This document shows positions 1 through 5,157 of a DNA stretch of 6,333 bases, piece by piece. The stretch comes from Lachnospiraceae bacterium (lineage in GTDB: Bacteria > Bacillota > Clostridia > Lachnospirales > Lachnospiraceae), in assembly GCA_021202575.1 (NCBI GenBank), contig JAJQCU010000281.1, positions 1 through 6,333 on the forward strand, given 5' to 3'. A program made the translations under genes and the position numbers. Below the pieces are notes generated by a model that was not told the DNA's origin, did not search any database, and saw only the letters and a program-made list of their open reading frames with translations. How positions within the stretch are numbered: the first letter of the stretch is position 1; every line of letters starts with the position of its first letter.

Positions 1-341
1 GCATCCGGGCCATGATCCGCACCTCTCACGGAAGCGCGGGCAACGAACTGGTGGTGGGGAACCTGGTCATGGACTGCGCGGCAAAACGGGTGATGCGCGG
101 GGGAGTGGAGATCACGCTTTCCGCAAAGGAATACGCGCTGTTGGAATATCTGATGCACAATGCCGGCATCATTCTTTCCCGGGAAAAAATCGAGGATCAC
201 ATCTGGAATTATGACTATGAGGGCGGCACCAATGTGGTGGATGTTTATATCAGCTATCTGCGCCGCAAAATAGACGGCGGGCAGGAGAAGAAGCTGATTC
301 ATACAGTGCGCGGCAGAGGCTATGTGATCCGGGAAGAGTAA
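1..341 (+). CDS. OmpR/PhoB-family response regulator, C-terminal part (5' truncated by window edge)
   Basis: This is the DNA-binding end of a two-component response regulator, which would bind promoter DNA once phosphorylated by its kinase. The frame is open from the window edge (codons in phase with base 3), reading IRAM before the first visible ATG at 12, so that ATG is probably internal and the receiver domain lies upstream. The visible part is a full winged-helix effector domain: a beta-hairpin start (ELVVGNLVMD), LSAKEYALLEYL for the first helix, ILSREKIEDHIW, the recognition helix region NVVDVYISYLRRKI, and the C-terminal wing HTVRGRGYVI. These are standard OmpR/PhoB hallmarks. It ends with TAA and is followed after 121 nt by the kinase gene, its likely partner. 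The specific regulon cannot be named from sequence. Confidence 0.93.
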   Translation, partial: IRAMIRTSHGSAGNELVVGNLVMDCAAKRVMRGGVEITLSAKEYALLEYLMHNAGIILSREKIEDHIWNYDYEGGTNVVDVYISYLRRKIDGGQEKKLIHTVRGRGYVIREE

Positions 342-401
342 GATTACGGCAAATGTCACTTTTTGAACGACTGCTGCGTTGCGATAAAGATTGCTTTCCG
401 G

Positions 402-421
402 GCAGACATTATTTTGTCTGC
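402..421 (+). other. Hairpin in the regulator-kinase gap
   Basis: A perfect 7-bp inverted repeat, gcagaca (402-408) and tgtctgc (415-421), encloses a 6-nt loop in the 121-nt gap between regulator and kinase. No T-run follows, so it is not a classical intrinsic terminator. It could attenuate or process the transcript so that the kinase is made at lower level than the regulator, or it may be chance. The rest of the gap shows no coding sequence; an in-frame TGA at 436-438 blocks any 5' extension of the kinase. Confidence 0.35.
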
Positions 422-450
422 AGGATGCTGGTTCCTGACGCGGTGAAGAA

Positions 451-456
451 AGGAGA
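451..456 (+). promoter_or_regulatory. Ribosome binding site that sets the TTG start of the kinase
   Basis: AGGAGA lies 6 nt before the TTG at 463. An in-frame TGA at 436-438 rules out an upstream start, and no ATG or GTG in frame is better placed, so TTG is the supported start. Confidence 0.75.
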
Positions 457-462
457 CTCTGC

Positions 463-1878
463 TTGAAAAAACTATCCATCCGCCTGAAAATAACGCTCTG
501 GTTTTCCGTCATTTTGATTGTGGTGGTGGCTCTGACCTACCTTGTGATTTTATCTGTCAGCAATCAGATCATTCAGAAAACCATCCGTGACAATCTGATA
601 CAGAACGTGGAGAGCAACGTGGATGAGGTCGAATATTATTCTTCCGCGGACATGGCCTCTATGAATGACGTGGATTATTATGTTCGTTACGGAGACGGCT
701 ATATCGAAATAGACGATGACTTTCTTGATCAGGTTAATGGGGTTTATACCTCTCTGTGCAGTTCTGACGGTACGTTGATTTATGGGGAAAACCCCATTAT
801 CCGGGAGACCGCGGGCCTGAAATTTTCCGATTCTCAGGTACAGAGGATTACTGTAGATGGAATTCTCTATTACGTTTTTGACAGAAAGCCGGAGACAGAG
901 GGGCTGGAGGATATATGGCTGCGCGGCGTGGTTTCTGAAAATCAGGGAGACGCGGAGATGTCGGATATTTCCCGGTATTCCCTGATTCTGCTGCCCAGCC
1001 TGGTGCTGGTTGCCGTTATCGGCGGCTACCTGATTACGTGCCGTATTTTGCGTCCGATTCGCCAGATCGCGGATACCGCGGCGCAGATTCGGCAGGGAGA
1101 TGATTTAAAAAAGCGCATTGAATTAAGTGAGGGAGATGATGAGCTGCACCGGCTGGCGGAGCAGTTTAATGAAATGTTTTCCCGGCTGGAAACCTCCTTC
1201 CAGACCCAGCAGCAGTTTGTCTCTGACGCTTCCCATGAGCTGCGCACTCCGGTGGCGGTTATCAACGCCCAGTGCGAGCTGTCTCTGGAGCAGGAGCGTA
1301 CCAAGGAGGAATACGAGGAAGCGCTGGATGTGGTCTGGCGGCAGGGCCGCAAGATGAACCGTATGATCAACAGTATGCTGGATTTCACCCGCCTGAAGCT
1401 GCAGCCCGAGCGGTACGCAAAAGAAAGGCTGAATCTGTCCGAACTGACCGAAAGCGTGTGCCAGGATATGGCGCTGATCCGGGAGAAGGAAATTGCCCTT
1501 ACCTGTGAAGCAGAGCCAGAGGTGTATTGCGATGGAAACCGGGAACTTCTGACCCGGCTTCTCTCCAATCTGATCAGTAACGCCTATCGCTATGGAAAGG
1601 AGAACGGGTACATTAAAGTATCACTGACTACTGACAGAAACGGGGAAATTACCCTGTCCGTGGAGGACAATGGAATTGGCATCTCTGAGGAGGATCTGCC
1701 CAATATTTTCCATCGGTTCTATCAGGCGGATGCTTCCCGCACCGGAGGGGGAAGTGGTCTGGGCCTTGCCATGGCGGAGGAGATCGCCTCTTTCCACGAT
1801 GGGGAAATTTTCGTGGAAAGTAAACCTGGGTGCGGGAGCAGGTTTTCTTTTCATCTGAGATGGCCAGAAATGTTTTGA
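463..1878 (+). CDS. Membrane-bound sensor histidine kinase (HAMP, HisKA, HATPase_c)
   Basis: This kinase would sense a signal outside the membrane, autophosphorylate and pass phosphate to the regulator encoded just upstream. The 471 residues show, in order: a first membrane helix (about 10-32); an extracytoplasmic sensor region of about 135 residues, acidic and Tyr-rich, with no domain I recognise; a second membrane helix (about 172-193); a HAMP linker (about 194-247) with the usual proline P198; a HisKA domain with the H-box SHELRTP, phospho-acceptor His258; and a HATPase domain with N-box LLSNLISNAYRYG (Asn373), G1 box DNGIGI (402-407), F-box HRFYQAD and G2 box GGGSGLGLA (428-436). All catalytic motifs are intact and the length is normal for the family. 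The start is TTG with a good Shine-Dalgarno site. General architecture resembles ArlS/BaeS-type kinases, but the signal cannot be inferred. Confidence 0.95.
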   Translation: MKKLSIRLKITLWFSVILIVVVALTYLVILSVSNQIIQKTIRDNLIQNVESNVDEVEYYSSADMASMNDVDYYVRYGDGYIEIDDDFLDQVNGVYTSLCSSDGTLIYGENPIIRETAGLKFSDSQVQRITVDGILYYVFDRKPETEGLEDIWLRGVVSENQGDAEMSDISRYSLILLPSLVLVAVIGGYLITCRILRPIRQIADTAAQIRQGDDLKKRIELSEGDDELHRLAEQFNEMFSRLETSFQTQQQFVSDASHELRTPVAVINAQCELSLEQERTKEEYEEALDVVWRQGRKMNRMINSMLDFTRLKLQPERYAKERLNLSELTESVCQDMALIREKEIALTCEAEPEVYCDGNRELLTRLLSNLISNAYRYGKENGYIKVSLTTDRNGEITLSVEDNGIGISEEDLPNIFHRFYQADASRTGGGSGLGLAMAEEIASFHDGEIFVESKPGCGSRFSFHLRWPEMF

Positions 1879-1917
1879 CGAGGCCGGGCCAAAGAGGGAA
1901 GAGGAGACGGCTGAAGA

Positions 1918-1948
1918 GATGAGGACGGCGCAGTGCTGCCGCCTCATC
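1918..1948 (+). other. GC-rich hairpin downstream of the kinase gene
   Basis: gatgagg (1918-1924) pairs with cctcatc (1942-1948), and after one bulged A, cggc (1926-1929) pairs with gccg (1938-1941), leaving an 8-nt loop. This gives an 11-bp stem about 40 nt after the kinase stop codon. There is no T-tract after it, so it is not a textbook intrinsic terminator. It may protect the 3' end of the regulator-kinase mRNA. It also encloses the ATG of a small ORF at 1919. Confidence 0.45.
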
Positions 1949-2062
1949 GGACAGCCCGATTCGAACAGCCGGGATTTCTGCGAATGGCGACCGCACACCG
2001 GTCTCGGACGGGTTCGCGTTCGTAGAATTTGGGCTTTACTTTATTTTAGTCTGATGGCATAA
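1919..2062 (+). CDS. Doubtful 47-residue small ORF
   Basis: An ATG at 1919 opens a 47-codon frame ending in TAA at 2060-2062. A GAGGAGA sequence (1901-1907) sits 11 nt upstream, which is acceptable for a ribosome binding site. The product would be basic and Arg-rich in the middle (RVRVRR), with two adjacent cysteines near the start and a short hydrophobic end (WALLYFSLMA). I do not recognise it as a known family. Against it: its start codon is buried in a hairpin, and its last codons and stop overlap the -35/-10 elements of the next promoter. Composition is more GC-rich than the AT-rich cassette that follows. It may be a dispersed intergenic element or chance rather than a gene. Confidence 0.2.
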   Translation: MRTAQCCRLIGQPDSNSRDFCEWRPHTGLGRVRVRRIWALLYFSLMA

Positions 2063-2063
2063 T
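2035..2063 (+). promoter_or_regulatory. Sigma-A-type promoter for the DUF4160/DUF2442 pair
   Basis: A -35 element TTTACT (2035-2040) is separated by exactly 17 nt from a -10 element CATAAT (2058-2063), and the -10 is preceded by TGG, an extended -10 motif. Transcription would start near 2070, about 55 nt before the DUF4160 gene. It suggests that the pair is expressed independently of the kinase operon. Confidence 0.6.
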
Positions 2064-2125
2064 GAAACAAGAGTTACAGAGGACGACTTAATCATTTCCT
2101 ACAATAAAAAAAGGGGAGGTTTGCA

Positions 2126-2392
2126 ATGCCGACATTATCTATGTTTTATGGCATCATTATTCGGATGCAAAGTGAAAAAGGGGGAAGACATCACAAGCCG
2201 CATATTCATTGCGTTTACGGAGATTACGAAATAGTCATTGCGCTGGATGGAGAAGTTCTGGAAGGTGATTTCCCACGTAATAAACTGAAGCTGATAGAAG
2301 CGTGGATGACACTACATGAAGATGAACTCAACGCAAACTGGAAACTTTTAAGTGAAGGTGACGGATATTTTAAGATACAGCCGTTAGTATAA
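2126..2392 (+). CDS. DUF4160 family protein, possible toxin-antitoxin-type partner
   Basis: This 88-residue cytoplasmic protein matches the DUF4160 family in size and motifs: an N-terminal FYGIIIRM segment, the histidine cluster HKPHIH (23-28) followed by VYGDYE, and a C-terminal segment with W60, H64, E67, L68 and NW (71-72). DUF4160 genes are typically followed by DUF2442 genes, as here, and such pairs are often predicted to be toxin-antitoxin-like, but I know of no firm biochemical role. The clustered histidines could bind a metal or phosphate; this is inference. The ATG is supported by a strong GGGGAGG (2113-2119) 6 nt upstream. The gene is clearly more AT-rich than the kinase before it, which fits transfer as a small cassette. 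There is no signal peptide or membrane segment. Confidence 0.85.
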   Translation: MPTLSMFYGIIIRMQSEKGGRHHKPHIHCVYGDYEIVIALDGEVLEGDFPRNKLKLIEAWMTLHEDELNANWKLLSEGDGYFKIQPLV

Positions 2393-2418
2393 ATTGCGAA
2401 AGAAAGAGATGTGATAAA

Positions 2419-2664
2419 ATGCTGCGACCAACTGCAAAAACAGTTATTCCGCTTCCGGACTATTTACTTCAGATCGAGTTTGATAACGGAGAAATGAAAA
2501 TTTTTGATGTGAAACCTTATATCAGAGGAGAGTGGTACAGTGAGCTGGCAAACGAAGAATATTTTCAGAGTGTGTCCGCAAATGGCTATACTGTAGAATG
2601 GGCAAATGGACAGGATGTTTGTCCGGATGAATTGTACTACAATAGTGTGAATTTTTCCACATAA
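2419..2664 (+). CDS. DUF2442 family protein, partner of DUF4160
   Basis: This 81-residue protein has the usual DUF2442 pattern: V-x-PLPDY-x-L-x-I-x-FDNGE near the start, FDVKPYI in the middle (about 29-35), then a YFQSV segment and a C-terminal VEWANGQDVCPDELY. It begins 26 nt after the DUF4160 stop, so the two are co-transcribed. Its ribosome binding site is weak (AAGAGAT region upstream of the ATG), which would make its yield depend on transcription through the pair. DUF2442 proteins are small, and some are fused to DNA-binding domains elsewhere, which is one reason for the antitoxin-like prediction; no DNA-binding domain is visible here. There is no clear terminator behind it, so read-through into the PepSY gene is possible. 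Confidence 0.85.
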   Translation: MLRPTAKTVIPLPDYLLQIEFDNGEMKIFDVKPYIRGEWYSELANEEYFQSVSANGYTVEWANGQDVCPDELYYNSVNFST

Positions 2665-2697
2665 TTGACAGAATGGGAATTTCGGAGCACAGACAAA

Positions 2698-2717
2698 GCA
2701 ATCCAATGCAATCCAAA
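2698..2717 (+). promoter_or_regulatory. Tandem 10-bp repeat, candidate OmpR-family operator before the PepSY gene
   Basis: gcaatccaat (2698-2707) is followed directly by gcaatccaaa (2708-2717), nine of ten bases identical. Direct repeats one helical turn apart are the usual binding layout for OmpR/PhoB-type dimers. About 14 nt downstream are weak -10 candidates TATAGA (2728-2733) and GATACT (2732-2737) with no good -35, as expected for an activator-dependent promoter. That the regulator at the window start binds here is inference. Confidence 0.35.
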
Positions 2718-2783
2718 GAGAAAAAATTATAGATACTAATGTTCTTCTAATGTTTGGCGGGTATACTGTAGTCAAACAAAGAC

Positions 2784-2790
2784 AGGAGGA
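2784..2790 (+). promoter_or_regulatory. Ribosome binding site fixing the PepSY gene start
   Basis: AGGAGGA lies 7 nt before the ATG at 2798. The frame is open back to an ATG at 2750, but that start has no such site and would add a charged stretch before the membrane anchor, so 2798 is preferred. Confidence 0.8.
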
Positions 2791-2797
2791 CAATACG

Positions 2798-3919
2798 ATG
2801 AAGGAGATTATTCAGAAATTTTTTGGAACTACGAAAAAAGCCGTCATATCGATCACCTGCGCTCTTGTGGTTCTGGCGCTTGTAGGAACAGCAACAGCCT
2901 ACGCGGCAGTCAACAGAAGCACAGCGGGGGACAAAACCTCACAGGTTTTTGAAACGGCGGATACCAATGACGCAACGCAGAGTGACACTACAGCTTCCAC
3001 GGAAGCAATCACAGCCGATGCGGCGAAAGAGGTTGCTCTGACGGACGCCGGGCTGACAGCGGACGCCGTCACATTTACGAAGACGGAGCTGGATTACGAT
3101 AACGGCCTGATTGTATACGATATTGAATTTTATGCGGATAATGTGGAATATGAGTATGAGGTAAACGCCAACACCGGGGCGATTTACAGCAAGTCCAAAG
3201 AGACATACGTGACCTCAGGAAGTGCCGGGAGTACAACGGAAGCCGGTTTAGATACTTCCGCGGAGATGAGCACCGCGGCGGCTGATGCAGGCGGGACAAC
3301 GACTGCCTCTGATACCATGGCGACAACTTCCAATACGACAGCATCCGCTGAAACTGCCTCGACTGCGGGAACTACGGCGAATACTACGGACAATACCACA
3401 ACCTCCGGCGGGGCCACATCAAATTCCGGGACGACCGCAACGGGCAGCACAGGCACCACAACGAACAGCACGGATATCACGCTGGACACAGCGAAAAGCA
3501 TCGCCTTGACGGACGCGGGAGTTTCCTCATCGGATGCGACATTTACGAAAGAAAAACAGGACTATGAGAATGGGGTGCGGGTCTATGACATCGAATTTTA
3601 TACCTCTTCCGGGGAATATGAGTATGAGATCCGGGTATCTGATGGCACTATCGTAAGTAAGAGCGTTGAGCAGTATACTACTTCCGGTTCGGGAAGCAGC
3701 ACCGCCTCTGACTCTTATATCAGCGTGGATGAGGCGAAGGAAATCGCTCTCAATAAGGCCGGCCTTTCCTCCTCAGATGTGACCTTTAAGAAGGCGAAGC
3801 TTGACAGGGACGATGGGATCATGGTCTATGAGATCGAGTTTTATTACGGCAGAACCGAGTACGAGGTCAAGGTCAACGCGACCACAGGCGTGATCGTGGA
3901 GTATGAGGTTGATACCTGA
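2798..3919 (+). CDS. Exported or membrane-anchored protein with three PepSY-type repeats
   Basis: This 373-residue protein begins with a short basic segment (KEIIQKFFGTTKK), a hydrophobic helix (about 15-33) and AYA followed by AV, a possible signal peptidase site after residue 36; if uncleaved, the helix is an anchor. Three homologous repeats follow at about 71-142, 227-298 and 308-373, each with a helix (AAKEVAL-type), then V/A-TF-x-K, D-x-x-x-G-x-x-VY-x-IEFY, E-YE and a final G-x-I/V strand, typical of PepSY domains. Residues 143-226 form a Thr/Ser/Ala/Gly/Asn-rich linker with no Lys or Arg, probably a flexible and perhaps glycosylated wall spacer. PepSY domains are linked to inhibition of proteases or to sensing in the envelope; the role here is unknown. 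Its position near a two-component system suggests a regulated envelope protein. Confidence 0.85.
   Translation: MKEIIQKFFGTTKKAVISITCALVVLALVGTATAYAAVNRSTAGDKTSQVFETADTNDATQSDTTASTEAITADAAKEVALTDAGLTADAVTFTKTELDYDNGLIVYDIEFYADNVEYEYEVNANTGAIYSKSKETYVTSGSAGSTTEAGLDTSAEMSTAAADAGGTTTASDTMATTSNTTASAETASTAGTTANTTDNTTTSGGATSNSGTTATGSTGTTTNSTDITLDTAKSIALTDAGVSSSDATFTKEKQDYENGVRVYDIEFYTSSGEYEYEIRVSDGTIVSKSVEQYTTSGSGSSTASDSYISVDEAKEIALNKAGLSSSDVTFKKAKLDRDDGIMVYEIEFYYGRTEYEVKVNATTGVIVEYEVDT
3008..3223 (+). repeat. PepSY repeat 1 (residues 71-142)
   Basis: First copy of the protein repeat, reading ITADAAKEVALTDAGL at the start, VYDIEFY in the middle and EYEYEV near the end. It closes with ETYVTSGS, matching EQYTTSGS at the end of repeat 2, so even the trailing segment was duplicated. 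Some DNA is also identical between copies, for example gaatatgagtatgag. Confidence 0.8.
3224..3475 (+). repeat. Low-complexity Thr/Ser/Ala/Gly linker coding region
   Basis: Eighty-four residues between repeats 1 and 2 made almost entirely of Thr, Ser, Ala, Gly and Asn with a few acidic residues and Met, and no basic or aromatic residues. The ACN/GCN-rich DNA creates a long spurious antisense frame. Such linkers commonly span the cell wall and can vary in length between strains. Confidence 0.75.
3476..3691 (+). repeat. PepSY repeat 2 (residues 227-298)
   Basis: Second copy, starting ITLDTAKSIALTDAGV, with VYDIEFY and EYEYEI. It is closer to repeat 1 than to repeat 3, including the shared LTDAG and closing TSGS, suggesting that repeats 1 and 2 arose by the later duplication. 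Confidence 0.8.
3719..3919 (+). repeat. PepSY repeat 3 (residues 308-373)
   Basis: Third copy, starting ISVDEAKEIALNKAGL, with VYEIEFYYGRTEYEVKV and a final strand GVIVEYEV that ends the protein. It is joined to repeat 2 by only about nine residues, unlike the 84-residue linker between repeats 1 and 2. Confidence 0.8.
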
Positions 3920-3961
3920 GATGAATGTTAGCAGCAACTAATTATCAGAAAGAATGATATC

Positions 3962-3997
3962 CGCCCGGAAATTGTCTTGCAGTTTCCGGGCGATTGT
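3962..3997 (+). terminator. Hairpin terminator after the PepSY gene
   Basis: cgcccggaaa (3962-3971) pairs perfectly with tttccgggcg (3983-3992). The stem can extend inward by three more pairs, one of them G-T, to leave a 5-nt loop. The following tail attgtgt is only moderately T-rich, so termination may be incomplete. It lies 42 nt after the PepSY stop codon. Confidence 0.65.
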
Positions 3998-4004
3998 GTA
4001 TAAT
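3977..4004 (+). promoter_or_regulatory. Promoter for the SDR gene, overlapping the upstream terminator
   Basis: A perfect -10 TATAAT (3999-4004) lies 16 nt after a partial -35 TTGCAG (3977-3982). The -35 sits in the loop and inner stem of the preceding hairpin and the -10 starts just after it. Transcription would begin near 4011, giving a leader of about 75 nt before the SDR start codon. Confidence 0.5.
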
Positions 4005-4085
4005 AGGAACGTGAGCTCCGCTGCACATCAGGTTTATAGATGAAAGGCGGCGCGGCCCAACAGACAATAAGGAGGACATAATTTC

Positions 4086-4862
4086 ATGGCAAAAAATTAT
4101 TTTGACCTGACCGGCCAGGTGGCGGTGGTCACCGGTTGCTCCAGCGGCCTTGGCGTCCAGATGGCGAAGGCGCTGGCAAATCAGGGAGCAAAAATCGTGG
4201 CTCTCGCCCGCCGTAAGAACATGGTGGAAGAGGTGGCCGCGCAGCTGACTGCTGATTATGGTGTGGAAGCTATCGGCGTTCCCTGCGACATTACCAGCAC
4301 TGAAGCGGTGGAGGCGGCGGTACAGACGGTTCTTGACAGGTTTGGTCGTATTGATATTCTGATCAATAATGCGGGTACCGGCGCGGTGGCCCCCGCGGAG
4401 GAGATTACCGATGAGCAGTTTTCCAATGAGGTCAACATCGATCTGTTCGGAAGCTTCAAGATGGCCCGCGAGGTGGCGAAGAAAGCGATGATTCCCGCCG
4501 GCTACGGCCGTATCATCAATATCGCCTCCATGTACGGCCTGGTGGGTAATAAGATTGCTCCTGCTTCTCCCTATCATGCGGCAAAAGGCGGCGTGGTTAA
4601 CCTGACCAGAGCGCTGGCCTGCGAGTGGGGCGAGAAGGGTATCAATGTGAACGCCATCTGTCCGGGCTATTTTGAGACCCCGCTGACCAAGGAGACTCTG
4701 GAGACTGAATTCTTCCAGAATTACGCTCACACCATGATACCGCTGGCACGCTACGGTAAAGAGGGCGAGCTGGACACCGCGGCAATCTTTCTGGCATCCC
4801 CGGCAAGCACCTACGTCAACGGCTGCATTCTGCCGGTGGACGGCGGCTATACCAGCCTGTAA
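4086..4862 (+). CDS. Short-chain dehydrogenase/reductase (SDR), gluconate 5-dehydrogenase-like
   Basis: A classical 258-residue cytoplasmic SDR that would reversibly oxidise an alcohol on a sugar acid, polyol or similar substrate with NAD(P). It has the nucleotide-binding TGCSSGLG (16-23), the CDIT segment after strand 4, NNAG (94-97), active-site Asn117, Ser148, and the catalytic pair Tyr163/Lys167 in YHAAK; the end reads CPGYFETPL and VDGGYTSL. The Arg pair 42-43 after the second strand hints at NADP preference (inference). Overall pattern resembles gluconate 5-dehydrogenase and 2-deoxygluconate 3-dehydrogenase relatives, but substrate cannot be fixed and FabG-like roles are less likely. 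The start has AAGGAGG (4069-4075) 10 nt upstream. It appears monocistronic, between its own promoter and a strong terminator, with no sugar genes beside it to suggest a pathway. Confidence 0.92.
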   Translation: MAKNYFDLTGQVAVVTGCSSGLGVQMAKALANQGAKIVALARRKNMVEEVAAQLTADYGVEAIGVPCDITSTEAVEAAVQTVLDRFGRIDILINNAGTGAVAPAEEITDEQFSNEVNIDLFGSFKMAREVAKKAMIPAGYGRIINIASMYGLVGNKIAPASPYHAAKGGVVNLTRALACEWGEKGINVNAICPGYFETPLTKETLETEFFQNYAHTMIPLARYGKEGELDTAAIFLASPASTYVNGCILPVDGGYTSL

Positions 4863-4955
4863 GCCTGCTTTTCGATAGATATCAGCCGGTTGAATCTGCT
4901 TTTATCGGTGAGCAATGCTGCGATAGCCTGTAAATTTCATCATGACAGAAATATC

Positions 4956-4992
4956 CGGTTATATTATTTTTCTATAACCGTGTATTTTTTTT
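4956..4992 (+). terminator. Strong intrinsic terminator after the SDR gene
   Basis: cggttata (4956-4963) and tataaccg (4973-4980) form a perfect 8-bp stem with a 9-nt loop, followed almost at once by eight T residues (4985-4992). The 93 nt between the SDR stop and this hairpin hold nothing I recognise. Confidence 0.85.
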
Positions 4993-5157
4993 GCGTAATA
5001 GACGGAGCATTCTCTTTATGTTAAAGTGGCTTGCGAAGCGGGAGATGGCACTTGAGAAGAAGCGGGAGAGGATCCATGACAGTATTTATACTCCTTCTTC
5101 CGCGAATACCGCTTCTGGAAAACCGAAAAGCAAAGGACGGGAGGAGGGGATAATGAT
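4993..5157 (+). promoter_or_regulatory. Leader region of the metN operon with repeated and complementary elements
   Basis: The 11-mer gaagcgggaga occurs twice (5035-5045 and 5059-5069). A later ccgcttct (5109-5116) is complementary to agaagcgg at 5058-5065, and its first seven bases can also pair with gaagcgg in the upstream copy, so two exclusive foldings are possible. I see no conserved S-box (SAM-I) core or T-box sequence, the usual methionine controls in Firmicutes. A -10-like TATACT is at 5087-5092 without a good -35. A 53-codon-type open frame (ATG 5018 to TGA 5174-5176) crosses the region, but looks non-genic. The metN ribosome binding site GGAGGAGGGG (5140-5149) ends the region. Confidence 0.35.

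Noticed and set aside
1951..1975. A gattcgaac sequence that looks like a tRNA T-loop (minus strand)
   Set aside because: The flanking bases do not form the 5-bp T-stem and no acceptor, D or anticodon arm can be drawn.
1621..1998. Two antisense frames at the 3' end of the kinase gene
   Set aside because: They overlap conserved ATPase motifs of the kinase and show no family features of their own.
2664..2692. TTGACA (2664-2669) as the -35 of a PepSY promoter
   Set aside because: There is no -10-like sequence 16-18 nt downstream, so the perfect -35 hexamer alone is not enough.
2750..2797. Upstream ATG at 2750 as the PepSY protein start
   Set aside because: It lacks a ribosome binding site and the strong AGGAGGA lies inside this extension, pointing to ATG 2798.
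3184..3501. Antisense frame rich in Val, Pro and Ala opposite the PepSY linker
   Set aside because: It is a by-product of the ACN/GCN-rich Thr/Ala linker codons on the sense strand.
4040..4081. 13-codon upstream frame before the SDR gene
   Set aside because: It has no ribosome binding site and ends over the SDR Shine-Dalgarno region; most likely chance.
3945..4730. Long 261-codon antisense frame opposite the SDR gene
   Set aside because: SDR genes often carry long antisense open frames because of their codon pattern. This one has no recognisable domain or ribosome binding site, and the sense strand has all SDR motifs.
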